From: Faecalibacterium sp. HTF-F
GTDB taxonomy: Bacteria; Bacillota; Clostridia; Oscillospirales; Ruminococcaceae
DNA length: 64,000 nucleotides
Assembly: GCF_023347535.1 (NCBI RefSeq)
Contig: NZ_CP094473.1
Location: 2,108,001 to 2,172,000 of the forward strand
Direction of reading: 5' to 3'
The position numbers and the translations under genes were made by a program. The notes beneath the pieces were generated by a model. That model did not search any database. It saw nothing but the letters and a program-made list of their open reading frames with translations, and was not told where the DNA came from. Below, in pieces: positions 26,061 through 34,725 of the stretch (position 1 is the stretch's first letter; the number at the start of each line of letters is the position of its first letter).

Positions 26061-26325
26061 GCCAAGGGCTCTCCCTTTGAGGAAAGACTTCCCCCGGCCG
26101 GGACAGATTCTCCCCGCGCCGGGGAGAAATGTCACCACAGGTGACAAAGAGAGGAACAGATGTCGCGCAGCGACAAAAGGGGGAATCTGGCATCACGCAG
26201 CGATGGCTGAGAGGGCAAGGATGCTGACCTTGTGCAGCAGACCGCTTTCCTCAGAACCGCCAAAAGCTCCCCCTTTCGGGGGAGCTGGCAAAACCGTCAG
26301 GTTTTGACTGAGAGGGTTCTTTTTT
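26061..26325. repeat. Palindrome-rich repeat string (family 2)
   Basis: Consecutive short hairpins include TCTCCCCG/CGGGGAGA, GTCACC/GGTGAC, GTCGC/GCGAC, ATCAC-GCAG-CGATG and CTCCCCC/GGGGGAG, ending in GAGAGGGTTC. It is closely similar to the string near 56.7 kb, and is placed directly after the palindrome repeat in both locations. Confidence 0.75.
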
Positions 26326-27406
26326 AAGAGAAGTTCTCTGCCGTGGTCACTTCCACGATCTCGGTGCAGTAGGGCTTGAAGGCTTCCTTCACGGTGTCGA
26401 GGTCCAGACCCAGTGCTTCGCAGGTCTCGGTGTTGATGGTGACGATGCCGTTGTCAAAGGTCTGGTACGGCAGGTCTGCGGTGGTCTTGCCCTCGCACAG
26501 CAGCTCCGCCACCATATCGGCAGTGGCTTCGCCCAGCTGGACGTAATCCACGCCGTAGCCCACGAACGCACCGTTCAGTGCAAAGCTGTCAGCACCGGTG
26601 TAGTGCTGGACGCCTGCCTCGATGAAGGTCTCGTAGATGGACAGCTCTGCGGTCATCACGGTGTTGTCGGTGGGGGTGAACACGGCCTTGACGCCGGAAG
26701 CGATCAGGGCCTCGGCAGCCATCTGCACCTCGGCGGTGGTGGTGCCGTTCTTCTCAATGTACTTGATGCCGTTGGCGTCGCAGAAGGCCTTTGCGTCTGC
26801 AATGGCCTGGGTGGAGGCATCCTGACTCAGATCGTACAGCAGGCCGATGGTGTCAATGTCCGGGTTGACGGCAGTGATCAGCTTCATGATGGCCTCGGTG
26901 TTCAGTGCGTCGGAGGTGCCGGTGATGTTCTCCTCGCCGTCAAAGCCTGCAGCGGCGGGGTCGGTAACGGCAGAGTAGACAACGGGGATATCGGTATCCT
27001 CCACAGCAGCCAGCATGGTTGCGGCGGTGGGGGTAGCCACAGCCACGATCACATCCACGCCGTCACCTACGAGGTCGGCACCGATCTGGTTCAGGTTGGA
27101 CTGGTCAGCCTGTGCATTTGCGTAGTAGTCGGCGTAGTCAAAGGTAACGCCCTTCTCAGCGCCCAGCTCATCCAGACGGCTCTCCACAGATTCCACGATC
27201 TGGTTCAGGGAAGCATGATCCACGTAGTTGACGATGCCCACCTTGAAAGTCTGACCGCCCTCGGCAGCGGAAGAAGCGGTGGAAGATGCAGTCACGGTGC
27301 TGGAAGCAGCGCCGCCGCAGCCGGTCAGCGCCAGTGCGGAAACGGCGGAAGCAGCCATAGCGGCCTTGAGGAAGCTGCGGCGGGAGATCATGGTAACGTT
27401 TTTCAT
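26324..27406 (-). CDS. ABC importer substrate-binding lipoprotein (PF04392 type)
   Basis: A 360-residue lipoprotein. The N-terminus combines SRRSFLKAA (twin-Arg) with a lipobox LALTGC, lipidated Cys near residue 28, followed by a Ser/Thr/Ala linker. The mature domain starts FKVGIVNYVDHASLNQIVES and has VDVIVAVATPTAATMLA and DIPVVYSAVTDPAAAG, signatures of the ABC_sub_bind family that binds aromatic amino acids in characterised members. The first gene after a T-box leader. The start at 27406 has AAAGGAG. Confidence 0.9.
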   Translation of the reverse strand: MKNVTMISRRSFLKAAMAASAVSALALTGCGGAASSTVTASSTASSAAEGGQTFKVGIVNYVDHASLNQIVESVESRLDELGAEKGVTFDYADYYANAQADQSNLNQIGADLVGDGVDVIVAVATPTAATMLAAVEDTDIPVVYSAVTDPAAAGFDGEENITGTSDALNTEAIMKLITAVNPDIDTIGLLYDLSQDASTQAIADAKAFCDANGIKYIEKNGTTTAEVQMAAEALIASGVKAVFTPTDNTVMTAELSIYETFIEAGVQHYTGADSFALNGAFVGYGVDYVQLGEATADMVAELLCEGKTTADLPYQTFDNGIVTINTETCEALGLDLDTVKEAFKPYCTEIVEVTTAENFS

Positions 27407-27452
27407 AATAGTAAGCTCCTTTCCCGGAGCGGGCGGCCCATAAATTTTAAAT

Positions 27453-27775
27453 AAAAAGACCCGCTCCCCTTGCGGGACGGGTCTTTGCAATAAAAAACGA
27501 CCCTGTCCCTGTGTGTTCATCCACAAGGACAGGATCGGTAAAATTCGATTCTGCGGTGCCACCTTGCTTGCCCTGCTTTCCAGACGCAGAGCCTCTCACG
27601 GAGAGCCAACACTCCCCTGTCCTGTAACGGAGACTTCCGTCCAAAGCTACTAAGGCTTGCTGCCCGTTTGCCCGGCCCTCGGCGGCCCACGAAACTCTGC
27701 CCCGCTCTCGCCCGTTCTCACTGTCCGGGCTCACTGAAGATGCGCTGTGCAGGTTCTCTTCCGCCTCATCGGTTT
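27453..27775 (-). promoter_or_regulatory. T-box leader of the ABC importer, with two terminators
   Basis: On the minus strand the T-box core AAGGTGGCACCGC lies at about 27551-27567. It is followed by a terminator (27492-27537; arms CGATCCTGTCC-like and GGACAGGGTCG, then six T) and a second hairpin plus T run (27453-27486; AAAGACCCG / CGGGTCTTT). The stem I region is GC-rich and its specifier codon could not be assigned with confidence. Control by uncharged tRNA implies the cargo is an amino acid or its precursor. Confidence 0.88.
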
Positions 27776-27781
27776 GATTGC

Positions 27782-27809
27782 ATTATACACTTTATCGGCA
27801 TAAAGTCAA
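27782..27809 (-). promoter_or_regulatory. Promoter of the T-box ABC operon
   Basis: On the minus strand, TTGACT (27804-27809) is 16 nt from TATAAT (27782-27787). Confidence 0.8.
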
Positions 27810-27863
27810 GAGGAAATTGCAAAAATTTCTTTTTTCTGCGGCACAAAGTCATTCTTCCCTGTG

Positions 27864-30251
27864 TCAGCTCCGCTTTGTGCGGCGTCTGCGCCAGACAAAG
27901 CAGGCCGTGTACACCAGCCACACCGCGATGCCGCCCAAGGTCAGCGGGCGGCTCAGCCGGATGCCGTCGGGCTGATAGACAAAATTGATGCTGTTTTCCC
28001 CTGCCGGGCACAGCACGGCCATCAGGCCCTCGTCCACCTGCAGGATGTCTGTTTCCTGCCCGTTGACATAGGCGGTAAAGCCGTCATCATAGGGCACCGA
28101 GAAGAACACAAGGTTCTCTTTTTCCAGCGTGATCTGCGCATGGAAGCCGGAATTGTTCATCTGGAACACGCTGGCGGCTGTGGCGCGGCGCTCGCGGCAG
28201 TCCTGCACGTAGGACTCATAGTACAGCTCCTCCCGTCTGCCCTCCGGCAGATGGGTGAGGTATTGGCCATAGACCGCAGCATCCTCATCCCGGAGCACCA
28301 GTGCGCGCATCAGGAGGTTTGCGCGCGTGGTCTTGGTGGTCTCCTCATACTCGCTCTCGGTAAGGTAGCAGTCGTAGGTAAAGCCCATGGGCACATAGTT
28401 CGTGTTGCGGTACACCGCGTAGCCGTCCTTTGTAAAGGCATGCTCCCAGCCCGCATCGGCTTCGTTCTCAAAGTCGTTCTGCTTTTCCGGCGTAGTGATG
28501 AGGTATTCCACGCTCAGCAGACCCCGCAGTGCATAGTTGGAAAGCTCCGGTTCGCTGCGCACATCCCGCTTGACCCCCAGCGCCGGGTAGAAGCTGAGGA
28601 TGCTGGGCGCGGCGGTGCTGCCGAAATACTGCAGACAGCCCTTATCCAGCCACATGCCGATGTTATCGTGGATCTTGTAGGTGTCGATGCGGTAGTCGCC
28701 CTCGGGCAGGTCGTTTTTCAACAGCAGAGCATTCGTGTCCTGCTCCACAAGGTCGCTGTCGGTATACCACTGGCCGAACTTGCCAATGCCGATGTGCACC
28801 ACGCTGAACAGAAAGGCAAATACCAGCACCGCCGCCGTCATGCGCTGGGCAAAGCGGCGGTCAGCCCGCCACTTCTGGCAGAGATAGCGGTACAGCAGCA
28901 AGCCCAGCAGTCCAAAGCCCAGCACCGCGCAGTACTGACCGGGGTTCTTGAGCACGCCGAGGGACCAGCTGCCCGTGTCGCTGTCCTTTACCGGTACCAC
29001 CGCAAAGGCCACCGTGGCGATCATCAGCCAGCTGATGCCCCGGGCGGGGCTGTCCAGATCGGTGTTGTGATCCTCCATCGCATTGACGGTCATCGCGGCC
29101 AACACCAGCACCGGCATATAGTACCAGCGTGCATAGTAGCTGGAGTTGAGGGCATAGAACGCACTGTTCAGAATGGGGACCAGCGCGAACACCGCACAGG
29201 TGCCCACGATGCGCTTTTTGCTGTCGCCGTGCTTTGCCTGCCAGTAGGCCGCAGCACCGGCCAGGCTGCACAGCGGCAGATAGGCCGACATACTGGTCCA
29301 CTTGATGACGCCCTCTGACCAGATGGAGGTGAGGTAGGGCGAATCCGGCGGCATGATCCAGCTGACCAGAATGGCAAGGTACTGCTGCACCTTGCTGTAG
29401 GTCAAAAAGCCCCATCCGGAGGAAAGGTCGATGGTGCGCGGGTTCTTCAAAATGGAGAGCACCGCAGGCACCAGCAGGATGCTGCCCATGGCAACGCCCA
29501 GAACACTTTCAAAGGCCAGCAGCCCGAACTTTTTTGCCGTCAGCCGGAAGTCTCCTGCGCTGAGCTTGCAGATAAAGTAGATGGCTAAAAACACCACCTG
29601 ACCGATGAAGAAAAAGTAGTTATTGACAAGGTTCACCGCCACCCAGAATGCAAACCAGCTGCGGCGGTCATTGTAAAGGGCCTCGTCCAGCGACCACAGC
29701 AGGTACGGGAACAGCGCCACCACATCCACAAAGTGGTTGAAGAACACGTTGTACACCGTAAAGCCGGAGAAGGCATACAGCACCGCTCCCAGCACAGCGT
29801 AGTCGATGTTTTTGACGTAGCGGCGCAGATACAGATACGCACCGCCACCCGCCACGGCAAACTTGAGCACCAGAAGCGGCACCATCAGGTAGGGCAGCCA
29901 CTTCTGCGGGAAGAGCAGCGAGAACCAGAAGAACGGCGAACCGTACAGGTAGAACGAGTAGGCGTTCATGACGCCGCTGCCAAGGTCGGTGGCCCACGAA
30001 AAGGTGTTGCGCACCGTGGTGAATGCACTGTCCGGATAGCCGGCACCCTTGACGAAGCCGTTCATATAGCGGTAAAAGCTGATCTGCTGGCTGTTGAAAT
30101 CGCCGGCGTAGTGGAAAAAACCGCCGTCGATGAGATAGAACGGCAGAAAGAACAGCGCCGCCGTCAGAGCGCACAGGCCCACTGTCAGCCAGAATTTATC
30201 CTTTTTTTGTTCCAGCAGACGCGGCTGCCGGGCAGTATCAGACCATTCCAT
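27864..30251 (-). CDS. YfhO-family membrane protein (GT-C-like)
   Basis: A 795-residue protein with about 12-14 membrane helices in the first 540 residues, a periplasmic-type domain of about 240 residues and a final helix ending in a basic RRRRTKRS tail. The first extracytoplasmic loop has GGFFHYAGDFNSQQISFYRYM with the Asp expected at the catalytic position of GT-C glycosyltransferases, and NHFVDVVALFPYLLWSLD follows the YfhO pattern. Such proteins are implicated in adding sugars to cell-envelope polymers. The start at 30251 has AGAGGAA upstream. Last gene of the ddl-to-YfhO run. Confidence 0.83.
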   Translation of the reverse strand: MEWSDTARQPRLLEQKKDKFWLTVGLCALTAALFFLPFYLIDGGFFHYAGDFNSQQISFYRYMNGFVKGAGYPDSAFTTVRNTFSWATDLGSGVMNAYSFYLYGSPFFWFSLLFPQKWLPYLMVPLLVLKFAVAGGGAYLYLRRYVKNIDYAVLGAVLYAFSGFTVYNVFFNHFVDVVALFPYLLWSLDEALYNDRRSWFAFWVAVNLVNNYFFFIGQVVFLAIYFICKLSAGDFRLTAKKFGLLAFESVLGVAMGSILLVPAVLSILKNPRTIDLSSGWGFLTYSKVQQYLAILVSWIMPPDSPYLTSIWSEGVIKWTSMSAYLPLCSLAGAAAYWQAKHGDSKKRIVGTCAVFALVPILNSAFYALNSSYYARWYYMPVLVLAAMTVNAMEDHNTDLDSPARGISWLMIATVAFAVVPVKDSDTGSWSLGVLKNPGQYCAVLGFGLLGLLLYRYLCQKWRADRRFAQRMTAAVLVFAFLFSVVHIGIGKFGQWYTDSDLVEQDTNALLLKNDLPEGDYRIDTYKIHDNIGMWLDKGCLQYFGSTAAPSILSFYPALGVKRDVRSEPELSNYALRGLLSVEYLITTPEKQNDFENEADAGWEHAFTKDGYAVYRNTNYVPMGFTYDCYLTESEYEETTKTTRANLLMRALVLRDEDAAVYGQYLTHLPEGRREELYYESYVQDCRERRATAASVFQMNNSGFHAQITLEKENLVFFSVPYDDGFTAYVNGQETDILQVDEGLMAVLCPAGENSINFVYQPDGIRLSRPLTLGGIAVWLVYTACFVWRRRRTKRS

Positions 30252-30297
30252 GGTTTCCTCTTTTCTCTGCCCCCTGCGGGGCAAAAAGCTCAAATTT

Positions 30298-31317
30298 TTA
30301 CGGGAACGGCACCTCGCGCACGTCGTCCGGGTCCAGCCCGGCCTTGCGCTGCTCTTCAAACACGGCGTCGATCAGCTCATCCAGATCTTCCAGATGGGTC
30401 AGGGTGCAGCAATAGCGGCGCAGATTGGCCGCCCCCTTCAGCCCCTTCATATAGTGCATGGTCTGGGAGCGGGCCTGCGGCATGGCCACAAACTCGCCCT
30501 TCTGCTCCACCATCTCTTCCACCTGACGGCGCAGCGCATTCATGCGGGCCTGCAGGTTCGGCTCTTTGGGGGCAGGCAGGCCCTCGATGGCCGCATTCAC
30601 CCGCTCGAAGAGCCACGGGTCGCCCAGTGCGCCCCGGGCGATCATCACGCCGTCGCAGCCGGTGGCCTGCATCATCCTCACCGCATCCTCTGCCGAATGG
30701 ATGTCGCCGTTGCCCAGCACCGGCACCCTGACGGCATCCTTCACCCGGGCGATGATCTCCGGGTCGATGCCGGGGGCATACATCTGCTCCCGGGTACGGG
30801 CGTGCACCGCAATGAGGGCCGCACCGGCCTGCTCACAGGCCTTGGCACACTCCACGGCAGTGATGTGGTCGGCATCCCAGCCCTTGCGCATTTTGACGGT
30901 GACAGGCCGTTTTGTGTGGGCCACAACCTGCTCCACGATGCGCCCGCAGCGGTCCGGGTCCAGCATCAGCTTGCTGCCTGCGCCGCCGGAAACGATCTTG
31001 GGGGCCGGGCAACCCATATTGATATCCACAAAATCGAATTCGTACTGCTCCATGGCAGCGGTGGCTTCGCCCATGATCTCGGGCACTTCGCCAAAGATCT
31101 GCACGCCGTAGGGCGCGCCGTTGGGCTCGGCCTTCAGCATGCTGACCGTCTTGTGGTCGCCGTAAACAAGCGCCCGGCTGGACACCATTTCGCTCACCGT
31201 AAAGCCCGCACCGTGCTGGGCCATCAGGCGGCGGCAGGGTGCATCCGTAAAGCCTGCCATCGGGCCGAACACCGCCCGGTGGGGCAGGATGATATTGCCG
31301 ATCTTCAAAGGTTCCAT
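30298..31317 (-). CDS. dusB: tRNA-dihydrouridine synthase
   Basis: A 339-residue FMN-dependent TIM-barrel enzyme that reduces uridines in the tRNA D-loop. The start APMAGFTD-like (GPMAGFTDAPCR), the catalytic-Cys motif DINMGCPAPKI, the TVKMRKGWD strand, HARTREQMY and GNGDIHSAEDA flavin-binding segments are all present, with a C-terminal helical tRNA-binding domain. The family member (DusB versus other Dus) is by overall similarity. Start at 31317 next to AAGGAGAACC. Confidence 0.9.
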   Translation of the reverse strand: MEPLKIGNIILPHRAVFGPMAGFTDAPCRRLMAQHGAGFTVSEMVSSRALVYGDHKTVSMLKAEPNGAPYGVQIFGEVPEIMGEATAAMEQYEFDFVDINMGCPAPKIVSGGAGSKLMLDPDRCGRIVEQVVAHTKRPVTVKMRKGWDADHITAVECAKACEQAGAALIAVHARTREQMYAPGIDPEIIARVKDAVRVPVLGNGDIHSAEDAVRMMQATGCDGVMIARGALGDPWLFERVNAAIEGLPAPKEPNLQARMNALRRQVEEMVEQKGEFVAMPQARSQTMHYMKGLKGAANLRRYCCTLTHLEDLDELIDAVFEEQRKAGLDPDDVREVPFP

Positions 31318-31345
31318 GGGTTCTCCTTGTATCTGTTTTGGGGTA

Positions 31346-31475
31346 AACGATTTTGAATGCGCTCCGCGTTGCTCTGCGCATGTTCAGAGGAAAGATTATT
31401 TTTATTTCGCGTTTGTCGCGCTCTGCGGAGCGCTCCAAACGCATTTTCACGGGAGGGAGCGTGACGGAAAGAGGC
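31346..31475 (+). repeat. Covarying-palindrome repeat, copy between argS and dusB
   Basis: The end module stem is ATGCGC / GCGCAT. The palindrome (31409-31442) has arms GCGTTTGTCGCGCTC and GAGCGCTCCAAACGC with two mismatches, loop TGCG. The tail begins TTTTCACGGGAGG. It is the shortest (34 nt) and least perfect palindrome of the set. Confidence 0.82.
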
Positions 31476-31499
31476 AGTTGCTTTCCATCCATACACCGT

Positions 31500-31538
31500 A
31501 AAAAGGGGCTGTTGCGCCAAATGCTGTGCAACAGCCCC
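31500..31538 (-). terminator. Terminator after argS
   Basis: On the minus strand GGGGCTGTTG pairs with CAACAGCCCC, followed by TTTTT. Confidence 0.85.
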
Positions 31539-31550
31539 CATGGTTTTATG

Positions 31551-33365
31551 TTACATCTTCTCGGGCACGTTGATCTTGAACATGGTCAGCACGTTGAAGA
31601 TGACATTCTTGACGCCGATGCACAGGGCCAGACGTGCCTGCTGCACAGCGGGGTCTGCGCCCTGAATGCGGCAGTTGCCATAGAAGCGGTGGAAGGCACT
31701 GGCCAGATCAATGACAAAGCGGTTGATGCGGCTGGGGTCGTACTTTTCTGCCGCCATGACGATCTCCTGCGGGAAGGCTGCCAGCATCCGGATCAGATCC
31801 ATCTCGGAAGGCTCGGTAAGCAGGGTGGCGTCCACCTTCTCGGCACCGGCAAACTGCACGCCTTCGCTCTCCATCTTTTTCAGGATGGAGCAGATGCGGG
31901 CATGGGCATACTGCACATAGTACACCGGGTTGTCGTTGTCGGTCTTGACGGCCTGATCCAGGTCAAAGTCGATGCCGCTGCCTGCATCGTGCATATTGAA
32001 CAGGAAGCGTGCGCTGTCGATGGGCACCTCTTCCAGCAGGTCGGTCAGGGTGATGGCGTTGCCGGTGCGCTTGGACATCCGGACAGGCTGACCGTCCCGC
32101 ATCAGGTTGACCATCTGCATCAGTACCACGTCCAGATCCTCGCCATGCAGGCCGATGGCGTCCATGGCACCCTTCATGCGGGCCACATGGCCATGATGGT
32201 CTGCGCCCCAGACGTCGATGGCCTTGGCAAAGCCACGGGTGGCCAGCTTGTTGTAGTGGTAGGCGATATCGGCGGCAAAGTAGGTGGGGATGCCGTTGGC
32301 ACGGACCAGCACTTCGTCCTTGGCTTCCTCCTCGGTGCCGTCCTCGGTCTTTTTCTTGTTCACGGTGCCGTACTTGGCGGCGTACTGGGCGCTGCGGTAC
32401 ATGATGGCACCGTCCTCTGCCTTATAGCATGCGCCCAGCTCCAGCAGCTTATCCACCACGGCCATGACCGCGCCGGACTCGTGCAGAGTGCTCTCGTGGA
32501 ACCACACATCGTAGTCGATGCGGTACTTGCCCAGATCACGCTTCAGGGCGGCAATGTTCTTGGGCAGGGCATAGGCCACCAGTGCGTCCTTCAGCTGGGC
32601 AAAGGCTTCGCTCTCGAACAGAGCCTCCTCGCTCAGCCCGGAGCAGGCGGCAACGTACTTGTCGCCGTTGATGTCGGCAAACTCACCGGCCAGCACCTTG
32701 ATGTCGCCGCCCTGATAGCACTCGGCGGGCAGAGGGAAGGTCTCCTCGCCGCAATACTTCTGCAGGTAGCGCACTGCAAGACTCTTGCCGAACTTCTGGA
32801 TCTGGTTGCCGGCATCGTTGATATAGAACTCGCGGGTCACATCGTAGCCGGACCAGTCCAGCACAGCAGCCAGACAGTCGCCCAGAGCGCCGCCGCGGGC
32901 ATTGCCCATGTGCATGGGGCCGGTGGGGTTGGCGGAAACGAACTCCACGTTGTACTTGGCACCCTTGCCGTGGTCGGTGCGGCCATACTCCCTGTTGGCG
33001 CAGGCACCCAGCACCACGCCGGCCCAGAAGCTCTGGGACAGGAACAGGTTGATGAAGCCGGGGCCGGCCACTTCCACCTTGGCAAACACGCTGTTTTCCA
33101 TGGAGGGCAGGTGCGCCAGCAGGGCGTCCGCGATCATCCGGGGGGCCTTGCGCCAGCTGCGGGCACCGGCCATGGCGATGTTGGAGGCGATGTCGCCGTT
33201 CTTCACGTCGGCGGGGATCTCCACGATGAAGGCGGGCAGATCGGCTTCCGGCAGAGCACCATCGGCCATAGCGGCCTTGGCGGCGGCAGTCAGCAGAGCG
33301 CGGGCCTCATCCAGCGCAGCCTGACGGGGGTTGTAGTTCTGGTAGGTCTTTTCAAATTCAGTCAT
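31551..33365 (-). CDS. argS: Arginine--tRNA ligase
   Basis: A 604-residue class I synthetase. The HIGH-equivalent is HMGN in ANPTGPMHMGNARG (about residue 140), the KMSKS-equivalent is VRMSKRTGN, and the C-terminal DALR anticodon-binding domain follows, with AHARICSIL and ...FHRFYGNCRI. An N-terminal Add-1-like domain is present (ADVKNGDIASNIAM). The ATG at 33365 was chosen for GAAAGGA upstream. An acidic insertion KKKTEDGTEEEAKDE lies in the catalytic half. Confidence 0.95.
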   Translation of the reverse strand: MTEFEKTYQNYNPRQAALDEARALLTAAAKAAMADGALPEADLPAFIVEIPADVKNGDIASNIAMAGARSWRKAPRMIADALLAHLPSMENSVFAKVEVAGPGFINLFLSQSFWAGVVLGACANREYGRTDHGKGAKYNVEFVSANPTGPMHMGNARGGALGDCLAAVLDWSGYDVTREFYINDAGNQIQKFGKSLAVRYLQKYCGEETFPLPAECYQGGDIKVLAGEFADINGDKYVAACSGLSEEALFESEAFAQLKDALVAYALPKNIAALKRDLGKYRIDYDVWFHESTLHESGAVMAVVDKLLELGACYKAEDGAIMYRSAQYAAKYGTVNKKKTEDGTEEEAKDEVLVRANGIPTYFAADIAYHYNKLATRGFAKAIDVWGADHHGHVARMKGAMDAIGLHGEDLDVVLMQMVNLMRDGQPVRMSKRTGNAITLTDLLEEVPIDSARFLFNMHDAGSGIDFDLDQAVKTDNDNPVYYVQYAHARICSILKKMESEGVQFAGAEKVDATLLTEPSEMDLIRMLAAFPQEIVMAAEKYDPSRINRFVIDLASAFHRFYGNCRIQGADPAVQQARLALCIGVKNVIFNVLTMFKINVPEKM

Positions 33366-33406
33366 TGGTCTGATTCCTTTCACAGTCTGGGGGAACTCTC
33401 AAATTC

Positions 33407-33883
33407 TCAGTTCACATGGGTCACGGTCACTTCCAGGCGGTTGCGGCTCACCAGTTCAGCGCTGTTGGCGTCCAGTAGATAGCCGAACTTTGCAGTGCCG
33501 CCCTTCTCGGTCAGGCTGCAGATGATCTCGTCAGCCGTCACGCCCAGCGTCATGGAGCCGTAGCCGGTCTCGTAATGGCAGAGGTTGCGCTTGCCCTTTT
33601 CGATGAGCAGCTGGGTACCGGCCCCGCTGCCCTTGCCAAAGCGCAGCATGGCCACCCGGCTTCCGTCGGCGGCGATCTTCAGGGTGGTGGTGCAGCCCTC
33701 GTAGCCGGTGGTCTCCGTTTCTTTATAGGTAATGTAGTAGCTGCCGCCCTTCTGCACGAACTGGCCCCGGGTCATCAGCTCCACAAACTCTTCCTTTTCT
33801 TCTTTCTCCGCAGGTTCTTCCACATGCTGCTCGATGCGGCTCTTGATGCGGATGATATAATCTTCCTTTAACGGTTTGCTCAC
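33407..33883 (-). CDS. DUF1934 family beta-barrel protein
   Basis: A 158-residue protein rich in beta strands: YIIRIKSRIEQH, MTRGQFVQKGGSYYITYKETE, TTLKIAADGSRVAMLRFGK, YETGYGSMTLGV, and a LLDANSAELVSRNRLEVTV ending. This pattern fits the YwiB/DUF1934 lipocalin-like family, which often sits beside argS as here. The GTG at 33883 was chosen because AAGGAAA lies upstream; a TTG at 33901 overlaps the murI stop. Confidence 0.82.
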   Translation of the reverse strand: MSKPLKEDYIIRIKSRIEQHVEEPAEKEEKEEFVELMTRGQFVQKGGSYYITYKETETTGYEGCTTTLKIAADGSRVAMLRFGKGSGAGTQLLIEKGKRNLCHYETGYGSMTLGVTADEIICSLTEKGGTAKFGYLLDANSAELVSRNRLEVTVTHVN

Positions 33884-33897
33884 ATTGCTTTTCCTTA

Positions 33898-34725
33898 TCA
33901 ATATTTGTCAATGGCGATCTGTTCCACCGGGCCGCCCTTGTACTCGCCCAGAAACAGGTCTGCCGTCTGCACAAAGCTGTCCGGCACATCGCTGACATAG
34001 AAATGTGCCTGTCCCTCATGCTCCTGCGCCGCTTTCAGGCCGCGTTCCGAGAGCATCCGTTCCAGATGATGGGCGGCAGTCTTGGCGGGGTCCACCAGCG
34101 TCACCTTCCGTCCCATGAACTCACCGATCATGGTCTTGAGCAGCGGATAATGGGTGCAGCCCAGAATGAGGGTATCCACCCCGGCATCCCGCACCTCGGT
34201 CAGGTACTGCGCAATGACCAGCTTCGTCACCTGCTGCCGACTCTCCTCGCTGTGGTCCACATAACCGGCTTCCACCAGCGGAACGAACAGCGGACAGGCC
34301 CGGGCGGTGATCTCCACACCGGGCACCAGCTGGCGCAGCAGCTTTTCATAGCTGCGGGAGCGGATGGTCGCCGCCGTGCCAATGACGCCGATGCGGCGGT
34401 TGCGGGTGGAAAAGGCCGCTTCCCGGGCGGCGGCATCCACCACGCCCAGATACGGCACCGGCAGCCGGGCTGCCTCTGCAGCCGGGTAGGTGCTGGACAC
34501 TGTGCCGCAGGCCGCCATGATGCATTTTACATCTTTCGAAAGCAGGAACGCAACATCCTGACGGGCGTACTGCAGGATGGTCTCCGGGCTGCGGCTTCCG
34601 TAGGGCACGCGGCCGGTATCACCAAAATAGATGATCTCCTCGTGGGGCAGACGCTTGCGCAGCTCCCGCACGCCGGTCAGCCCGCCCAGACCGCTGTCGA
34701 ACACGCCGATGGGGCGATTATCCAT
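33898..34725 (-). CDS. murI: Glutamate racemase
   Basis: A 275-residue cytoplasmic enzyme that makes D-glutamate for peptidoglycan. The N-terminal DSGLGGLTGVREL motif, the first catalytic Cys in AACGTVSSTY and the second in LGCTHYPLL are all present, plus YFGDTGRVPYGSRS. It overlaps the end of ddl by 8 nt, so the two D-amino-acid genes are coupled. The C-terminal tail is about 20 residues longer than the minimal family. Confidence 0.95.
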   Translation of the reverse strand: MDNRPIGVFDSGLGGLTGVRELRKRLPHEEIIYFGDTGRVPYGSRSPETILQYARQDVAFLLSKDVKCIMAACGTVSSTYPAAEAARLPVPYLGVVDAAAREAAFSTRNRRIGVIGTAATIRSRSYEKLLRQLVPGVEITARACPLFVPLVEAGYVDHSEESRQQVTKLVIAQYLTEVRDAGVDTLILGCTHYPLLKTMIGEFMGRKVTLVDPAKTAAHHLERMLSERGLKAAQEHEGQAHFYVSDVPDSFVQTADLFLGEYKGGPVEQIAIDKY

